Origin: Prevotella sp.
GTDB lineage: Bacteria > Bacteroidota > Bacteroidia > Bacteroidales > Bacteroidaceae
Direction: 5' to 3'
Length of the DNA stretch: 34,274 nucleotides
Assembly: GCA_022788105.1 (NCBI GenBank)
Contig: JALEVZ010000100.1
Location: 1-34,274 of the forward strand
Positions 7,572 through 14,420 of this stretch are shown here, piece after piece. The translations under genes were made by a program, and so were the position numbers. Numbering within the stretch: the first letter of the stretch is position 1; the number at the start of each line of letters is the position of its first letter. The notes under the pieces were generated by a model that made no database searches, was not told the DNA's origin, and was given only the letters and a program-made list of their open reading frames with translations.

Positions 7572-7736
7572 TGACACTTTGCTACATTTTCGCGGCAAAA
7601 ACTGACGTCAATTCTTAACGTTTGTTAAAACCGCGGTGACATTCCCTTTTGGCCCAAATGACGATGTCAAAGGGCCCAAATGACGACGTCAAAGGGCCGT
7701 AGTGACAAGCCCAAACGGGCACTATCATTTTGTCAA
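7572..7736 (-). repeat. 165-bp intergenic repeat, copy A, with internal 22-bp tandem units
   Basis: Read on the minus strand it begins TTGACAAAATGA and ends TGTAGCAAAGTGTCA. Copy B (23941-24105, plus strand) begins and ends the same way and has the same 165-bp length. The copies share blocks such as GGGCTTGTCACTACGGCC, CCCTTTGACGTCGTCA and ACGTTAAGAATTG, while other parts are diverged. Inside, 22-bp units begin at 7651, 7673, 7695 and 7717 (GGCCCAAATGACGA...), with a weaker unit at 7629. There is no coding potential. Function unknown. Confidence 0.8.
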
Positions 7737-7917
7737 TCGGCAGTAGTGGCAGAATGGTAGTCTCGCGCGCGCCAGTTCTTTTATATATAGTCGCTGCCGC
7801 TCTTGCGTCTGTTTGTTGCTTGTGTGCTGTCGTGTGGTGCTGTCGACTATGTCGGTGCGAAACACTAAATAAATTTAATAAAACTGCAATGCGTGGCTTT
7901 CATACAATCTTTTTTCA
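7737..7917. other. Gene-free leader region before divIC
   Basis: This stretch lies between repeat copy A and the divIC promoter. A 66-residue open frame across it resembles no family I recognise. I see nothing else beyond an AT-rich segment at about 7863-7885 leading into the promoter. Confidence 0.35.
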
Positions 7918-7925
7918 TACCTTTG
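7918..7925 (+). promoter_or_regulatory. -7 box for the divIC transcript
   Basis: TACCTTTG fits TAnnTTTG, 86 bp before the start at 8011 and after a T run. TTTC at 7898-7901 is the closest thing to a -33 element. Confidence 0.55.
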
Positions 7926-8010
7926 CATAATCTATACAGAAAAACCGTGCCGGCAGTGCGTAATGTCTGTCGTGGCGCGGCAGAGAGATTATAATCCAAG
8001 ATAGAACCAA

Positions 8011-8346
8011 ATGAATCGTCTGACCGTCATTCTGAACTTCATCAGCCACTATAAATACCTCATAGTGCTGGTCGTCGGCGTTGCCGTAGTGGGCTTCTTC
8101 GACGAGAATAGCTTCATGCGTCGCATGAAGTTGGACATGCAGATTAGCGACTTGGAAGATGAAATCTCGCGTTACAAGGCCGAGAACGAGAAGGACACGC
8201 GACAGTTGCGTGACCTGCGCCGCAATCCGAAGGCTATAGAGAAGATTGCCCGTGAGCGTTACTTTATGAAGGCCGACGACGAAGACATCTTCGTGTTGAG
8301 CGACGACGAGAAAACTAATACGAACAACAATGAAACAAATGAATAA
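8011..8346 (+). CDS. divIC: DivIC/FtsB-family septum formation initiator protein
   Basis: A 111-residue bitopic membrane protein with a short cytosolic N-terminus, one membrane helix (about residues 17-33, YLIVLVVGVAVVGFF), then a heptad-rich coiled coil (LDMQISDLEDEISRYKAENEK). The conserved tail motif IEKIARERYFMKADDEDIFVL is shortened here to its core ARERYFMK. This architecture, with the RE(R)Y-M box, defines the FtsB/DivIC family, which bridges FtsL and FtsQ in the divisome at mid-cell. The acidic, Asn-rich C-terminus is dispensable-looking. Its stop overlaps the next start by 17 bp, so the two are translationally coupled. Confidence 0.88.
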   Translation: MNRLTVILNFISHYKYLIVLVVGVAVVGFFDENSFMRRMKLDMQISDLEDEISRYKAENEKDTRQLRDLRRNPKAIEKIARERYFMKADDEDIFVLSDDEKTNTNNNETNE

Positions 8347-8740
8347 GGTGCAGAGCGCGCTGTTCCTCATCGGTGGCGTACTCATGGTGATAGGTGCCGG
8401 ATGTTATGTGTTCCTGTGGCAGCGTGAAGTGGTGTGCTGGGTGTTCCTTGCTGGAGCATGCCTGTTTGGTGGACTGCAACTCATGCAGACCTATGAGGGT
8501 CGCAACTTCACGGTGAAACGGTTGAAACGCATCATGTCTGTCGCCGACATGTTCTTCATTTTTGCGGGACTGGTGATGGTCGACAATGCCTACATGCTGT
8601 CGCAGTCGCTGTTCGACAACTACGCTTCCTACCTCGAGATGGTGTTCAACAAGTGGGTGCTGTTGTTGCTTGTCGCTGCCGTGCTGGAGCTTTACACTAT
8701 GCACCGCATTTCGTCGGAATTGGATAAAGAACAGCAGTGA
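8330..8740 (+). CDS. Small four-helix membrane protein, function unknown
   Basis: A 136-residue protein that overlaps divIC by 17 bp; the second Met at 8339 is an equally possible start and cuts the overlap to 8 bp. Four hydrophobic segments are visible: about residues 8-27 (SALFLIGGVLMVIGAGCYVF), 34-51, 72-88 (MFFIFAGLVMVD) and 107-122 (WVLLLLVAAVLEL). I recognise no catalytic motif. The same divIC-plus-small-membrane-protein arrangement suggests an envelope or division link, but that is only inferred from the overlap. The C-terminus (HRISSELDKEQQ) is soluble and charged. Confidence 0.7.
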   Translation: MKQMNKVQSALFLIGGVLMVIGAGCYVFLWQREVVCWVFLAGACLFGGLQLMQTYEGRNFTVKRLKRIMSVADMFFIFAGLVMVDNAYMLSQSLFDNYASYLEMVFNKWVLLLLVAAVLELYTMHRISSELDKEQQ

Positions 8741-8795
8741 CAATCAAAAAAAATACTAAAACAGCGCTGCTATATTTAAAATAGGGTAAAAAAAG

Positions 8796-8826
8796 TTTCG
8801 TTCTTCGATAATACACGTTACCTTTG
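8796..8826 (+). promoter_or_regulatory. Promoter of the DUF4369 lipoprotein gene
   Basis: A TTTCG-like -33 region (8796-8800) and TACCTTTG (8819-8826) are separated by about 18 bp. The start codon follows at 8856. Confidence 0.55.
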
Positions 8827-8855
8827 GACAAAGAAGAAAAATTAAAACGATAGCT

Positions 8856-9671
8856 ATGAATAAAATTATCTACGCATTGCTTGTGGCTTTTGCGTTGACC
8901 TCTTGCGGTAATTCCTACAAAATCAACGGTACGTCAAACGTGTCGACGCTTGACGGACGCATGCTCTACCTGAAGATTTTAAAAGACAACGACTTCAAGA
9001 CCATCGACTCTTGCGACGTCGTGCACGGACAGTTCCACTTCTGTGGAGCGTTTGACTCGGTGTGCATGGCCAATATATTCATGGACGATGAGAGTGTGCT
9101 GCCGCTTGTGCTTGAGAGCGGTGACATCACTATCAAGATAGATGACACACAGCAGACCGTCAGCGGCACGCCGCTCAACGACGAGCTGTTCAAGTTCTTC
9201 AATAAGTACAACCAGCTCAAAAATCAGGGCATGGAGCTTGTACACACCCACGACCGCGCCATCATGGACGGCAGCAACATGGACGTTGTGAACGCCAAAC
9301 TGCAGGCTGAGTCGGAGCGTCTGTCAAAGGAAGAGGACAAGCTTGTCACATCTTTTGTGACCGAGAATTTCGACAATGTGCTCGGTCCCGGCGTGTTCTT
9401 CATGGTGACGATAGGCAACCGCTATCCGCAGCTCACACCGTGGATAGAGGATATAATGAGTAAAGCCACGGAGAATTTTAAGAACGATCCGTACGTGAAG
9501 GACTACTATAAGAAGGCACAGGAGAACGAGGCCATAATGAACGGCCTGAAAGACGTTTCAGACCAGATGCCGATGGGTGCGCCTCCAGCACCTGCTCCCG
9601 GCACGATGCCCGACGCCGCAGCTCCTGCACCAACCCCCAACGACCTTGCCCGTCCTGCTGACGGGAAGTGA
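8856..9671 (+). CDS. DUF4369 domain lipoprotein
   Basis: A 271-residue protein. The lipobox is LTSC with Cys17, so it is predicted to be lipid-anchored after type II signal cleavage. The N-terminal domain (about residues 22-110: INGTSNVSTLDGRMLYLK, then LVLESGDITIKI) matches the DUF4369 pattern usually found in front of thioredoxin/AhpC-type domains. Here no thioredoxin domain and no CxxC follow; instead there is a helical region and a Pro/Ala-rich tail (GAPPAPAPGTMPDAAAPAP). This is therefore the short, non-redox form of the family. Likely location is the periplasmic face of the inner or outer membrane. Function unknown. A GC-rich hairpin separates it from pyrC. Confidence 0.8.
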   Translation: MNKIIYALLVAFALTSCGNSYKINGTSNVSTLDGRMLYLKILKDNDFKTIDSCDVVHGQFHFCGAFDSVCMANIFMDDESVLPLVLESGDITIKIDDTQQTVSGTPLNDELFKFFNKYNQLKNQGMELVHTHDRAIMDGSNMDVVNAKLQAESERLSKEEDKLVTSFVTENFDNVLGPGVFFMVTIGNRYPQLTPWIEDIMSKATENFKNDPYVKDYYKKAQENEAIMNGLKDVSDQMPMGAPPAPAPGTMPDAAAPAPTPNDLARPADGK

Positions 9672-9692
9672 TAAAGCACTGAAACACTGTAC

Positions 9693-9718
9693 GGCCTGCC
9701 GCTCGTCTGCGGCGGGCC
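9693..9718. terminator. Strong GC-rich hairpin between the lipoprotein gene and pyrC
   Basis: GGCCTGCCGC (9693-9702) pairs with GCGGCGGGCC (9709-9718) with one G-U and a 6-nt loop. No U tract follows, so it may be a 3'-end stabiliser or attenuator rather than a classical terminator. pyrC starts 20 bp later and has no other visible promoter. Confidence 0.5.
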
Positions 9719-9737
9719 ACAATTATATGTAACGACT

Positions 9738-11063
9738 ATGCGCACACTGATAAAAAATGGTGTTGTAGTCAACGAGGGACGCGCCGAACGGGCAAGCGTC
9801 GTTGTTGACAATGACAAGATAAGTGAAATCATAACTGCGTCGGTACCACCCCGTGACATACACTTCGACAAAGAGGTGGATGCCACGGGGTGTTTCGTGT
9901 TACCGGGCGTCATAGACAGCCACGTACACTTCCGCGAGCCGGGGCTTACAGCTAAGGCAGACATAGAGAGTGAGAGCCGGGCGGCGGCTTATGGTGGCGT
10001 GACATCTTATTTCGAGATGCCTAACACGGTGCCGCAGACCACGTCGGAAGAGGCGCTCGCTGCCAAGCTGAAGCTGGCGCGGGAGAAGAGTCACGTCAAC
10101 TACGCGTTCTTCATAGGCGCCACCAACGACAATGTGGACATGTTGTGTGGCATAGACCCGCATGTCGTGCCAGGCGTGAAGCTGTTTATGGGGTCGAGTA
10201 CGGGCAACATGCTCGTCGACCGCGAGGCGGCTTTGCGACGCATCTTCTCTGAGATTAAGCTGCCGGTGATGGCTCATTGTGAAGACACGGCTATCATAAA
10301 CCGCAACATGGAGGAGGCGAAGCGACTGCATGGCGACGACCCTGATGTGGCGTTCCACCCGCAGATACGCAGCGCCGAGGCGTGTTACGAGTCTACAAGT
10401 CTTGCCGTAAGGCTTGCGAGCCAGTACGGGGCGCGTCTGCATGTGGCACATCTCACGACGGCGCGCGAGCTTGAGCTGTTCGGCAACGACGCCAACATAA
10501 CTGCTGAGGCGGTGGTGGCGCATCTGCTGTTCTGTGATGACGACTACAAGACGCACGGCACTCTTATCAAGTGCAACCCTGCTATTAAGACTGCCGCAGA
10601 CCGCGACGCGCTGCGACGTGCGCTCACCGACGGACGCATCACCACCGTGTCTACCGACCATGCGCCCCATTGTCTTGCCGACAAGCAGGGCGGTTGTGCG
10701 CGCGCCGCGTCGGGCATGCCGATGGTGCAGTTCTCGCTGGTGGCGATGTTGGGACTTGTCGACGAGGGCGTGCTTACGCTGGAGCGCGTTGTCGAGCTGA
10801 TGTGCCACAACCAAGCGCGGCTGTTCGAGGTGCGCGACCGTGGCTTCCTGCGTCCTGGCTACAAGGCAGACATCACGATTGTGCGCCGTGGCGAGCCGTG
10901 GACGGTGACTGAAGAGTGTGTACAAAGCAAGTGCGGATGGAGTCCGCTCATGGGGCATGAGTTTGCGTGGCGTGTGGAACAGACCATGTGCAACGGTCGT
11001 GTGATATACAATGGCGGCTCGTTTGACGCGTCGTCGCGCGGTGAACAGATTATGTTTAGATGA
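9738..11063 (+). CDS. pyrC: Dihydroorotase
   Basis: A 441-residue class I-type cyclic amidohydrolase that interconverts N-carbamoyl-aspartate and dihydroorotate, step three of de novo pyrimidine synthesis. Metal ligands are clear: HVHFREPG (His62, His64), VKLFMGSSTG around residue 152 with the conserved Lys, VMAHCED (His), LHVAHLTT (His) and STDHAPH with the catalytic Asp. C-terminal GYKADITIV and NGRVIYNGG complete the composite beta-sandwich. Length is normal for the family. It overlaps the next gene by ATGA, which indicates translational coupling. Confidence 0.95.
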   Translation: MRTLIKNGVVVNEGRAERASVVVDNDKISEIITASVPPRDIHFDKEVDATGCFVLPGVIDSHVHFREPGLTAKADIESESRAAAYGGVTSYFEMPNTVPQTTSEEALAAKLKLAREKSHVNYAFFIGATNDNVDMLCGIDPHVVPGVKLFMGSSTGNMLVDREAALRRIFSEIKLPVMAHCEDTAIINRNMEEAKRLHGDDPDVAFHPQIRSAEACYESTSLAVRLASQYGARLHVAHLTTARELELFGNDANITAEAVVAHLLFCDDDYKTHGTLIKCNPAIKTAADRDALRRALTDGRITTVSTDHAPHCLADKQGGCARAASGMPMVQFSLVAMLGLVDEGVLTLERVVELMCHNQARLFEVRDRGFLRPGYKADITIVRRGEPWTVTEECVQSKCGWSPLMGHEFAWRVEQTMCNGRVIYNGGSFDASSRGEQIMFR

Positions 11064-11875
11064 CAACGACAATAGATTACGATATAAAAGATGTGGCGCC
11101 ATACATCAACTGGCTCTACTTCTATCACGCATGGGGCGTGGCAGGGAAGCCTGATGAGGCAAAGCGCAGCCTGCGCCAAGAGGCAGAGGAGGTGTTGCGC
11201 AAGCTGGAAGGGCAATGTCAGACCCACGCCGTGTTTGGACTTTTCGATGCCAATGCCGACGGCGACGACATCGTTGTGGGTGGGGTGAGGCTGCCAATGT
11301 TGAGGCAGCAGACGCCGATGGAGGCGGGACAGCCCAATCTCTGCATGGCAGACTTCGTCAGACCGCAGAACAGCGAGGGCATCACCGACAGGGTGGGGGT
11401 GTTCGCTGCCACCGTGGACAAGTCGATGGAGGTGTCGTGTCGCGACGACGGTTATGCCCACATGCTCATGCAGACGCTTGCCGACAGGCTGGCAGAGGCT
11501 ACTGCCGAGAAGATGCACCAGGAGGTGCGCACACGCTATTGGGGCTATGCGCCAGACGAAAACCTCACGATGGAGCAGCTCCACAGGGAGGATTTTCAGG
11601 GCATACGGCCTGCCGTGGGCTACCCGTCCATGCCAGACACGAGCCTAAACTTCCTGCTTGACAGGCTCATAGACTTCAGTTCGGTGGGCATAAGGCTAAC
11701 GGAGTCGGGCATGATGATGCCCCATGCCTCGGTGTCAGGGCTTATGCTGGCGCATCCCGGAGCACGATATTTCAACTTGGGACGCATCGACGAGACGCAG
11801 TTGCGCGACTATGCGCGGCGCCGTGGTGTGCCCGTCGAACTCATGCGGCGCTTCCTTGCGGGGTGCTTGGTATAG
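11060..11875 (+). CDS. Free-standing MetH-activation-domain-like protein
   Basis: A 271-residue protein whose C-terminal half matches the AdoMet-binding reactivation domain of cobalamin-dependent methionine synthase: GIRPAVGYPSMPD (RPxxGYP, AdoMet contact), then RLTESGMMMPHASVSG and LAHPGARYFNLGRI. WGYAPDENLTMEQL is the region just before it, as in MetH. There are no homocysteine, folate or B12 domains in this polypeptide, so it is a separate activator module. Established role of the domain: reductive methylation of inactive cob(II)alamin with AdoMet and an electron donor. Inference: it serves a MetH lacking this domain encoded elsewhere, or another corrinoid protein. Start ATG 11060 overlaps the pyrC stop. 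Confidence 0.85.
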   Translation: MTTTIDYDIKDVAPYINWLYFYHAWGVAGKPDEAKRSLRQEAEEVLRKLEGQCQTHAVFGLFDANADGDDIVVGGVRLPMLRQQTPMEAGQPNLCMADFVRPQNSEGITDRVGVFAATVDKSMEVSCRDDGYAHMLMQTLADRLAEATAEKMHQEVRTRYWGYAPDENLTMEQLHREDFQGIRPAVGYPSMPDTSLNFLLDRLIDFSSVGIRLTESGMMMPHASVSGLMLAHPGARYFNLGRIDETQLRDYARRRGVPVELMRRFLAGCLV

Positions 11876-11887
11876 GAGTGGCGTCGG

Positions 11888-11951
11888 CTTTAGATAAGAA
11901 AGATGCCCTTTAGAGATAGGTAAGGCGCTCTTTAGGGATAAGAAAGACAAA
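11888..11951. repeat. Degenerate ~22-bp tandem array upstream of the metallophosphoesterase gene
   Basis: Three units begin with CTTTAG at 11888, 11908 and 11930 (steps of 20 and 22), and a TTTTGTAG-like remnant sits at 11952, again 22 bp on. Shared words are GATAAGAAAGA in the first and third units. The array fills the gap between the stop at 11875 and the start at 11966. Confidence 0.7.
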
Positions 11952-11965
11952 TTTTGTAGGTATAT

Positions 11966-13132
11966 ATGATTGCACGTATAGCTGTTTTTATATTTCTGAT
12001 GATTCTCCTGCCAGAGTGGTATATCTACCGCGTGCATGTCCGCCGACGAGGACAAATGGTGCGGTGGAAGATGGTGTTGTGGTGGGTTCCGGCAGCGGTG
12101 CTGTCATGCTATACCGTGGTTTTGTGCCTCATACCAGGCTTCGCGCCAGCGGAGCAGATGCTTTTAAATGTCTATCTGCTTCTGTTCGGACTGTTTGCGC
12201 TGCCAAAAGTGGCGTTCATGCTGTGTTCGCTGATTGGCATCGAGGTGAGACGCCTGTTCCGTCTGCGCCGCAACTACGGCACTCTGATGGGCATAGCGCT
12301 GTCGGTGGTGCTGGTAATAGGTGTGCTTTATGGCTCGTTTGTGGGCTCGCGGCGCCTTGTCGTGAAGCATGTGGAGATTGCTTTCAGCGACCTCCCTGCC
12401 TCTTTCGACGGCTATCGTATAGTGCATATCTCCGACCTTCACGTCGGATCGATGGACAGCAGTTTCTTGGCGAGGGCGGTAGATAGCATTAACGCCCAGC
12501 ACGCCGATGCTGTGATGATGACTGGTGACTTGCAGAACATGCAACCTTCGGAGCTTGCTCCGTACGGCGAACTGTTCAGGAGGCTGTGTGCGCGCGACGG
12601 GGTGTTCTCCGTGCTCGGCAACCATGACTACAGCATGTATGTGGCTGCGCCCGACAGTGTGAAGGCTACCAACGACTCGGCAGTGGTGAGACAGGAGCGC
12701 AGTTATGGCTGGCGGCTGTTGCTTAACAGCCATGTGACGGTGCGACGTGGCGCCGACTCTATCGTGGTGGCAGGCGAACAGAATGGCGGACACCGACCGT
12801 TCCCGATGAAAGCGGACTTGCATAAGACGCTGGCGGGTGTCGCCCCAGGGACTTTCGTGGTGCTTATGCAGCATGACCCGTGGTCGTGGGAGAACCGCAT
12901 ACTGCCGCAGTCGGACGTGCAACTCACGCTCAGCGGTCACACTCATGGTGGTCAAGTCAGCGTCATGGGGCTGCGGCCGACTCAGTTTACGAGCAAAGAG
13001 GACTGCGGACTGTACGTTCGTGGCACTCGCGCCTTGTTCGTCTCGTCGGGACTTGGAGGCTTCGTGCCGTTCCGACTCGGCGTTTATCCAGAGATTGTGA
13101 CAATAACTTTAAAGGTAAAAAAGAGCTTTTAA
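11966..13132 (+). CDS. Membrane-anchored calcineurin-like metallophosphoesterase
   Basis: A 388-residue protein. The N-terminal ~125 residues hold four hydrophobic segments (residues ~3-17, ~32-52, ~62-82 and ~108-122). The catalytic domain follows, with all five metallophosphoesterase motifs: DLHVG (Asp157, His159), TGDLQN, GNHDYS (about 218), MQHDP and GHTHGGQ (about 322-328). The layout resembles YaeI/LpxG-like enzymes, whose members include lipid-acting phosphatases and UDP-diacylglucosamine hydrolases. Substrate cannot be fixed from sequence; with plsC next door a phospholipid or lipid A precursor is plausible. It ends in a Lys-rich LKVKKSF, and 8-bp repeats begin at the stop codon. Confidence 0.88.
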   Translation: MIARIAVFIFLMILLPEWYIYRVHVRRRGQMVRWKMVLWWVPAAVLSCYTVVLCLIPGFAPAEQMLLNVYLLLFGLFALPKVAFMLCSLIGIEVRRLFRLRRNYGTLMGIALSVVLVIGVLYGSFVGSRRLVVKHVEIAFSDLPASFDGYRIVHISDLHVGSMDSSFLARAVDSINAQHADAVMMTGDLQNMQPSELAPYGELFRRLCARDGVFSVLGNHDYSMYVAAPDSVKATNDSAVVRQERSYGWRLLLNSHVTVRRGADSIVVAGEQNGGHRPFPMKADLHKTLAGVAPGTFVVLMQHDPWSWENRILPQSDVQLTLSGHTHGGQVSVMGLRPTQFTSKEDCGLYVRGTRALFVSSGLGGFVPFRLGVYPEIVTITLKVKKSF

Positions 13133-13164
13133 AGGTAAAAAGGTAAAAGGGTAAAAAGGTAAAA
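13133..13164. repeat. 8-bp tandem repeat directly after a stop codon
   Basis: Four units, AGGTAAAA, AGGTAAAA, GGGTAAAA and AGGTAAAA, occupy 13133-13140, 13141-13148, 13149-13156 and 13157-13164. The metallophosphoesterase stop codon (13130-13132) abuts them, and the AAAGGTAAAA word also occurs inside the last codons (13111). Confidence 0.85.
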
Positions 13165-13172
13165 AAAGTTTT

Positions 13173-13310
13173 CTTGGAGGTGCTTTGACAACTCTTTGGA
13201 TGTGCTTCGATAATTCTTTGGAGATGCTTCGACGATTCTTTGGATGTGCTTCGATAACTCTTTGGAGATGCTTCGACGACTCTTTGAATGTGCTTCGACG
13301 ACTCTTTGGG
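13173..13310. repeat. Six exact 22-bp tandem units
   Basis: The TTTGGA-type phase mark occurs at 13173 (CTTGGA), 13195, 13217, 13239, 13261, 13283 (TTTGAA) and 13305, every step exactly 22 bp. Unit core: TTTGGATGTGCTTCGATAA. A 44-bp higher-order pattern is visible: the units at 13195 and 13239 share GGATGTGCTTCGATAA, and those at 13217 and 13261 share GGAGATGCTTCGACGA. Period 22 is not a multiple of three, so it is not coding. Confidence 0.95.
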
Positions 13311-13341
13311 GAGACAAGATATATATAGAAAAGGAGAAGAA

Positions 13342-13417
13342 GAGAAGAAATAAAGATATAAAAGAGAAGAAATAAAGAAATAGATAAGAAGATATAAAGG
13401 AAAAGAAAAGAAGATAT
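13342..13417. repeat. Second 22-bp array running into the plsC start codon
   Basis: Units at 13342 and 13364 (GAGAAGAAATAAAGA) and at 13386 and 13408 (AAGAAGATATAAAGG, AAGAAGATATGAAAA) step by exactly 22 bp. The ATG of the acyltransferase (13416) lies inside the last unit, so the repeat supplies its purine-rich leader and start codon. Confidence 0.85.
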
Positions 13418-14174
13418 GAAAATAATTTATCGCATTTATCAGTTGTTCATCGCACTGCCGGTAATAGCGTTGGGAACTCTCATTACAACTCTTGTAGTGA
13501 TTATCGGATGCAGGATTGGTAACGGACATTTTTGGGGCTATTACCCTGGAAAGTGGTGGGGAAGACTGATTATCAGAATGTTTCTGCTGCCAGTGAAGGT
13601 GGAAGGACGCGAAAACCTGGAGAAAGGACGGTCTTATGTCTTTGTGGCAAACCACCAGGGAGCGTTTGACATCTTCTTGATTTATGGTTATCTGAACCGC
13701 AATTTCAAGTGGATGATGAAGCGCCAGCTGCGTAATATGCCCTTCGTGGGCAAGGCTTGTGAGGCTGCACACCACATTTTCGTTGACAAACGAGGCCCTG
13801 CGAAGATTCGCGAGACCTACGATAAGGCCCATGCTACGTTGCAAGATGGCATGTCGCTGGTCGTGTTCCCTGAGGGAGCGCGCTCGTTTACGGGTCACAT
13901 GGGAGTGTTTAAGCGTGGTGCGTTCATGCTTGCAGACGACCTTCAGCTCGACGTGGTGCCCATTACGATAAATGGTTCGTTTGATGTCATGCCGCGTATG
14001 CGTGACATGAAGTGGGTGTTGTGGCATCCGCTACGCCTCACAATACACAAGCCGATAGCACCGCAAGGCAAGGGCGCGGAAAACATCAAAGCCGTGGAGG
14101 AGCAAAGCTATGAGGCGGTGATGAGCGGACTCGAAGACAAATACAAGGGATTCGTAGAGAATCCGGACCAATAA
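13416..14174 (+). CDS. plsC: 1-acyl-sn-glycerol-3-phosphate acyltransferase
   Basis: A 252-residue membrane-associated acyltransferase that transfers an acyl chain to lysophosphatidate, making phosphatidic acid. An N-terminal membrane helix (ALPVIALGTLITTLVVIIG, about 11-29) is followed by motif I NHQGAFD (His80 and Asp85, the HX4D pair), motif II near GPAKIRET, motif III FPEGARSF (about 153-160, the glycerol-phosphate-binding EGxR) and motif IV VVPITINGS. The start ATG lies in the last unit of a 22-bp repeat array whose purine-rich sequence is the only candidate for ribosome binding. No promoter is seen closer than the array, so it may be read through from the phosphoesterase gene. Confidence 0.93.
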   Translation: MKIIYRIYQLFIALPVIALGTLITTLVVIIGCRIGNGHFWGYYPGKWWGRLIIRMFLLPVKVEGRENLEKGRSYVFVANHQGAFDIFLIYGYLNRNFKWMMKRQLRNMPFVGKACEAAHHIFVDKRGPAKIRETYDKAHATLQDGMSLVVFPEGARSFTGHMGVFKRGAFMLADDLQLDVVPITINGSFDVMPRMRDMKWVLWHPLRLTIHKPIAPQGKGAENIKAVEEQSYEAVMSGLEDKYKGFVENPDQ

Positions 14175-14185
14175 GAAGGAGCGTA

Positions 14186-14294
14186 GGGAGCGATGCTGAT
14201 GCCTGTCGTGAGCGCCTGCGTGCCAATCATAAGCGCCACTGGTGCCTGTCGTGAGCGCCACTGGTGCCAGTCGTGAGCGCCATGCGGCTCTGTT
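14186..14294. repeat. ~22-bp tandem array between plsC and the yfhO-type gene
   Basis: Five units with phase mark GTGAGCGCC (or variants) begin at 14186 (GGGAGCGAT), 14208, 14229 (ATAAGCGCC), 14251 and 14273; steps 22, 21, 22, 22. The second half of the unit is CTGGTGCCTGTC. The sequence is unrelated to the neighbouring arrays, yet the unit length is the same. Confidence 0.9.
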
Positions 14295-14335
14295 TTATGC
14301 TTGGCATGTGCGTCCCTACTTTTTCGTTTCATTAT

Positions 14336-14366
14336 TTTGGTGTTCACTATATTCTAAGTAACTTTG
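14336..14366 (+). promoter_or_regulatory. Promoter of the YfhO-family gene
   Basis: TTTG (14336-14339), a 19-bp spacer and TAACTTTG (14359-14366) match the Bacteroidota -33/-7 consensus, 55 bp before the start at 14421. Confidence 0.75.
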
Positions 14367-14420
14367 CAGAAAAGAGAATAAACGTTTGTTTTACACATTA
14401 TAGATCATAGAAAAATAGCA

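Noticed and set aside
7421..7618. Small open frame in the tRNA-divIC gap
   Set aside because: Part of it lies inside the 165-bp non-coding repeat, it has no domain features, and copy B does not keep the frame.
13173..13310. CRISPR-like array
   Set aside because: Units are head-to-tail with no unique spacers, no dyad in the unit, and no cas genes nearby.
13129..13317. Minus-strand frame with repeated SKELSKHIQR-type residues
   Set aside because: It arises from the 22-bp array; a 22-bp period cycles all three frames, so the peptide repeat is an artefact.
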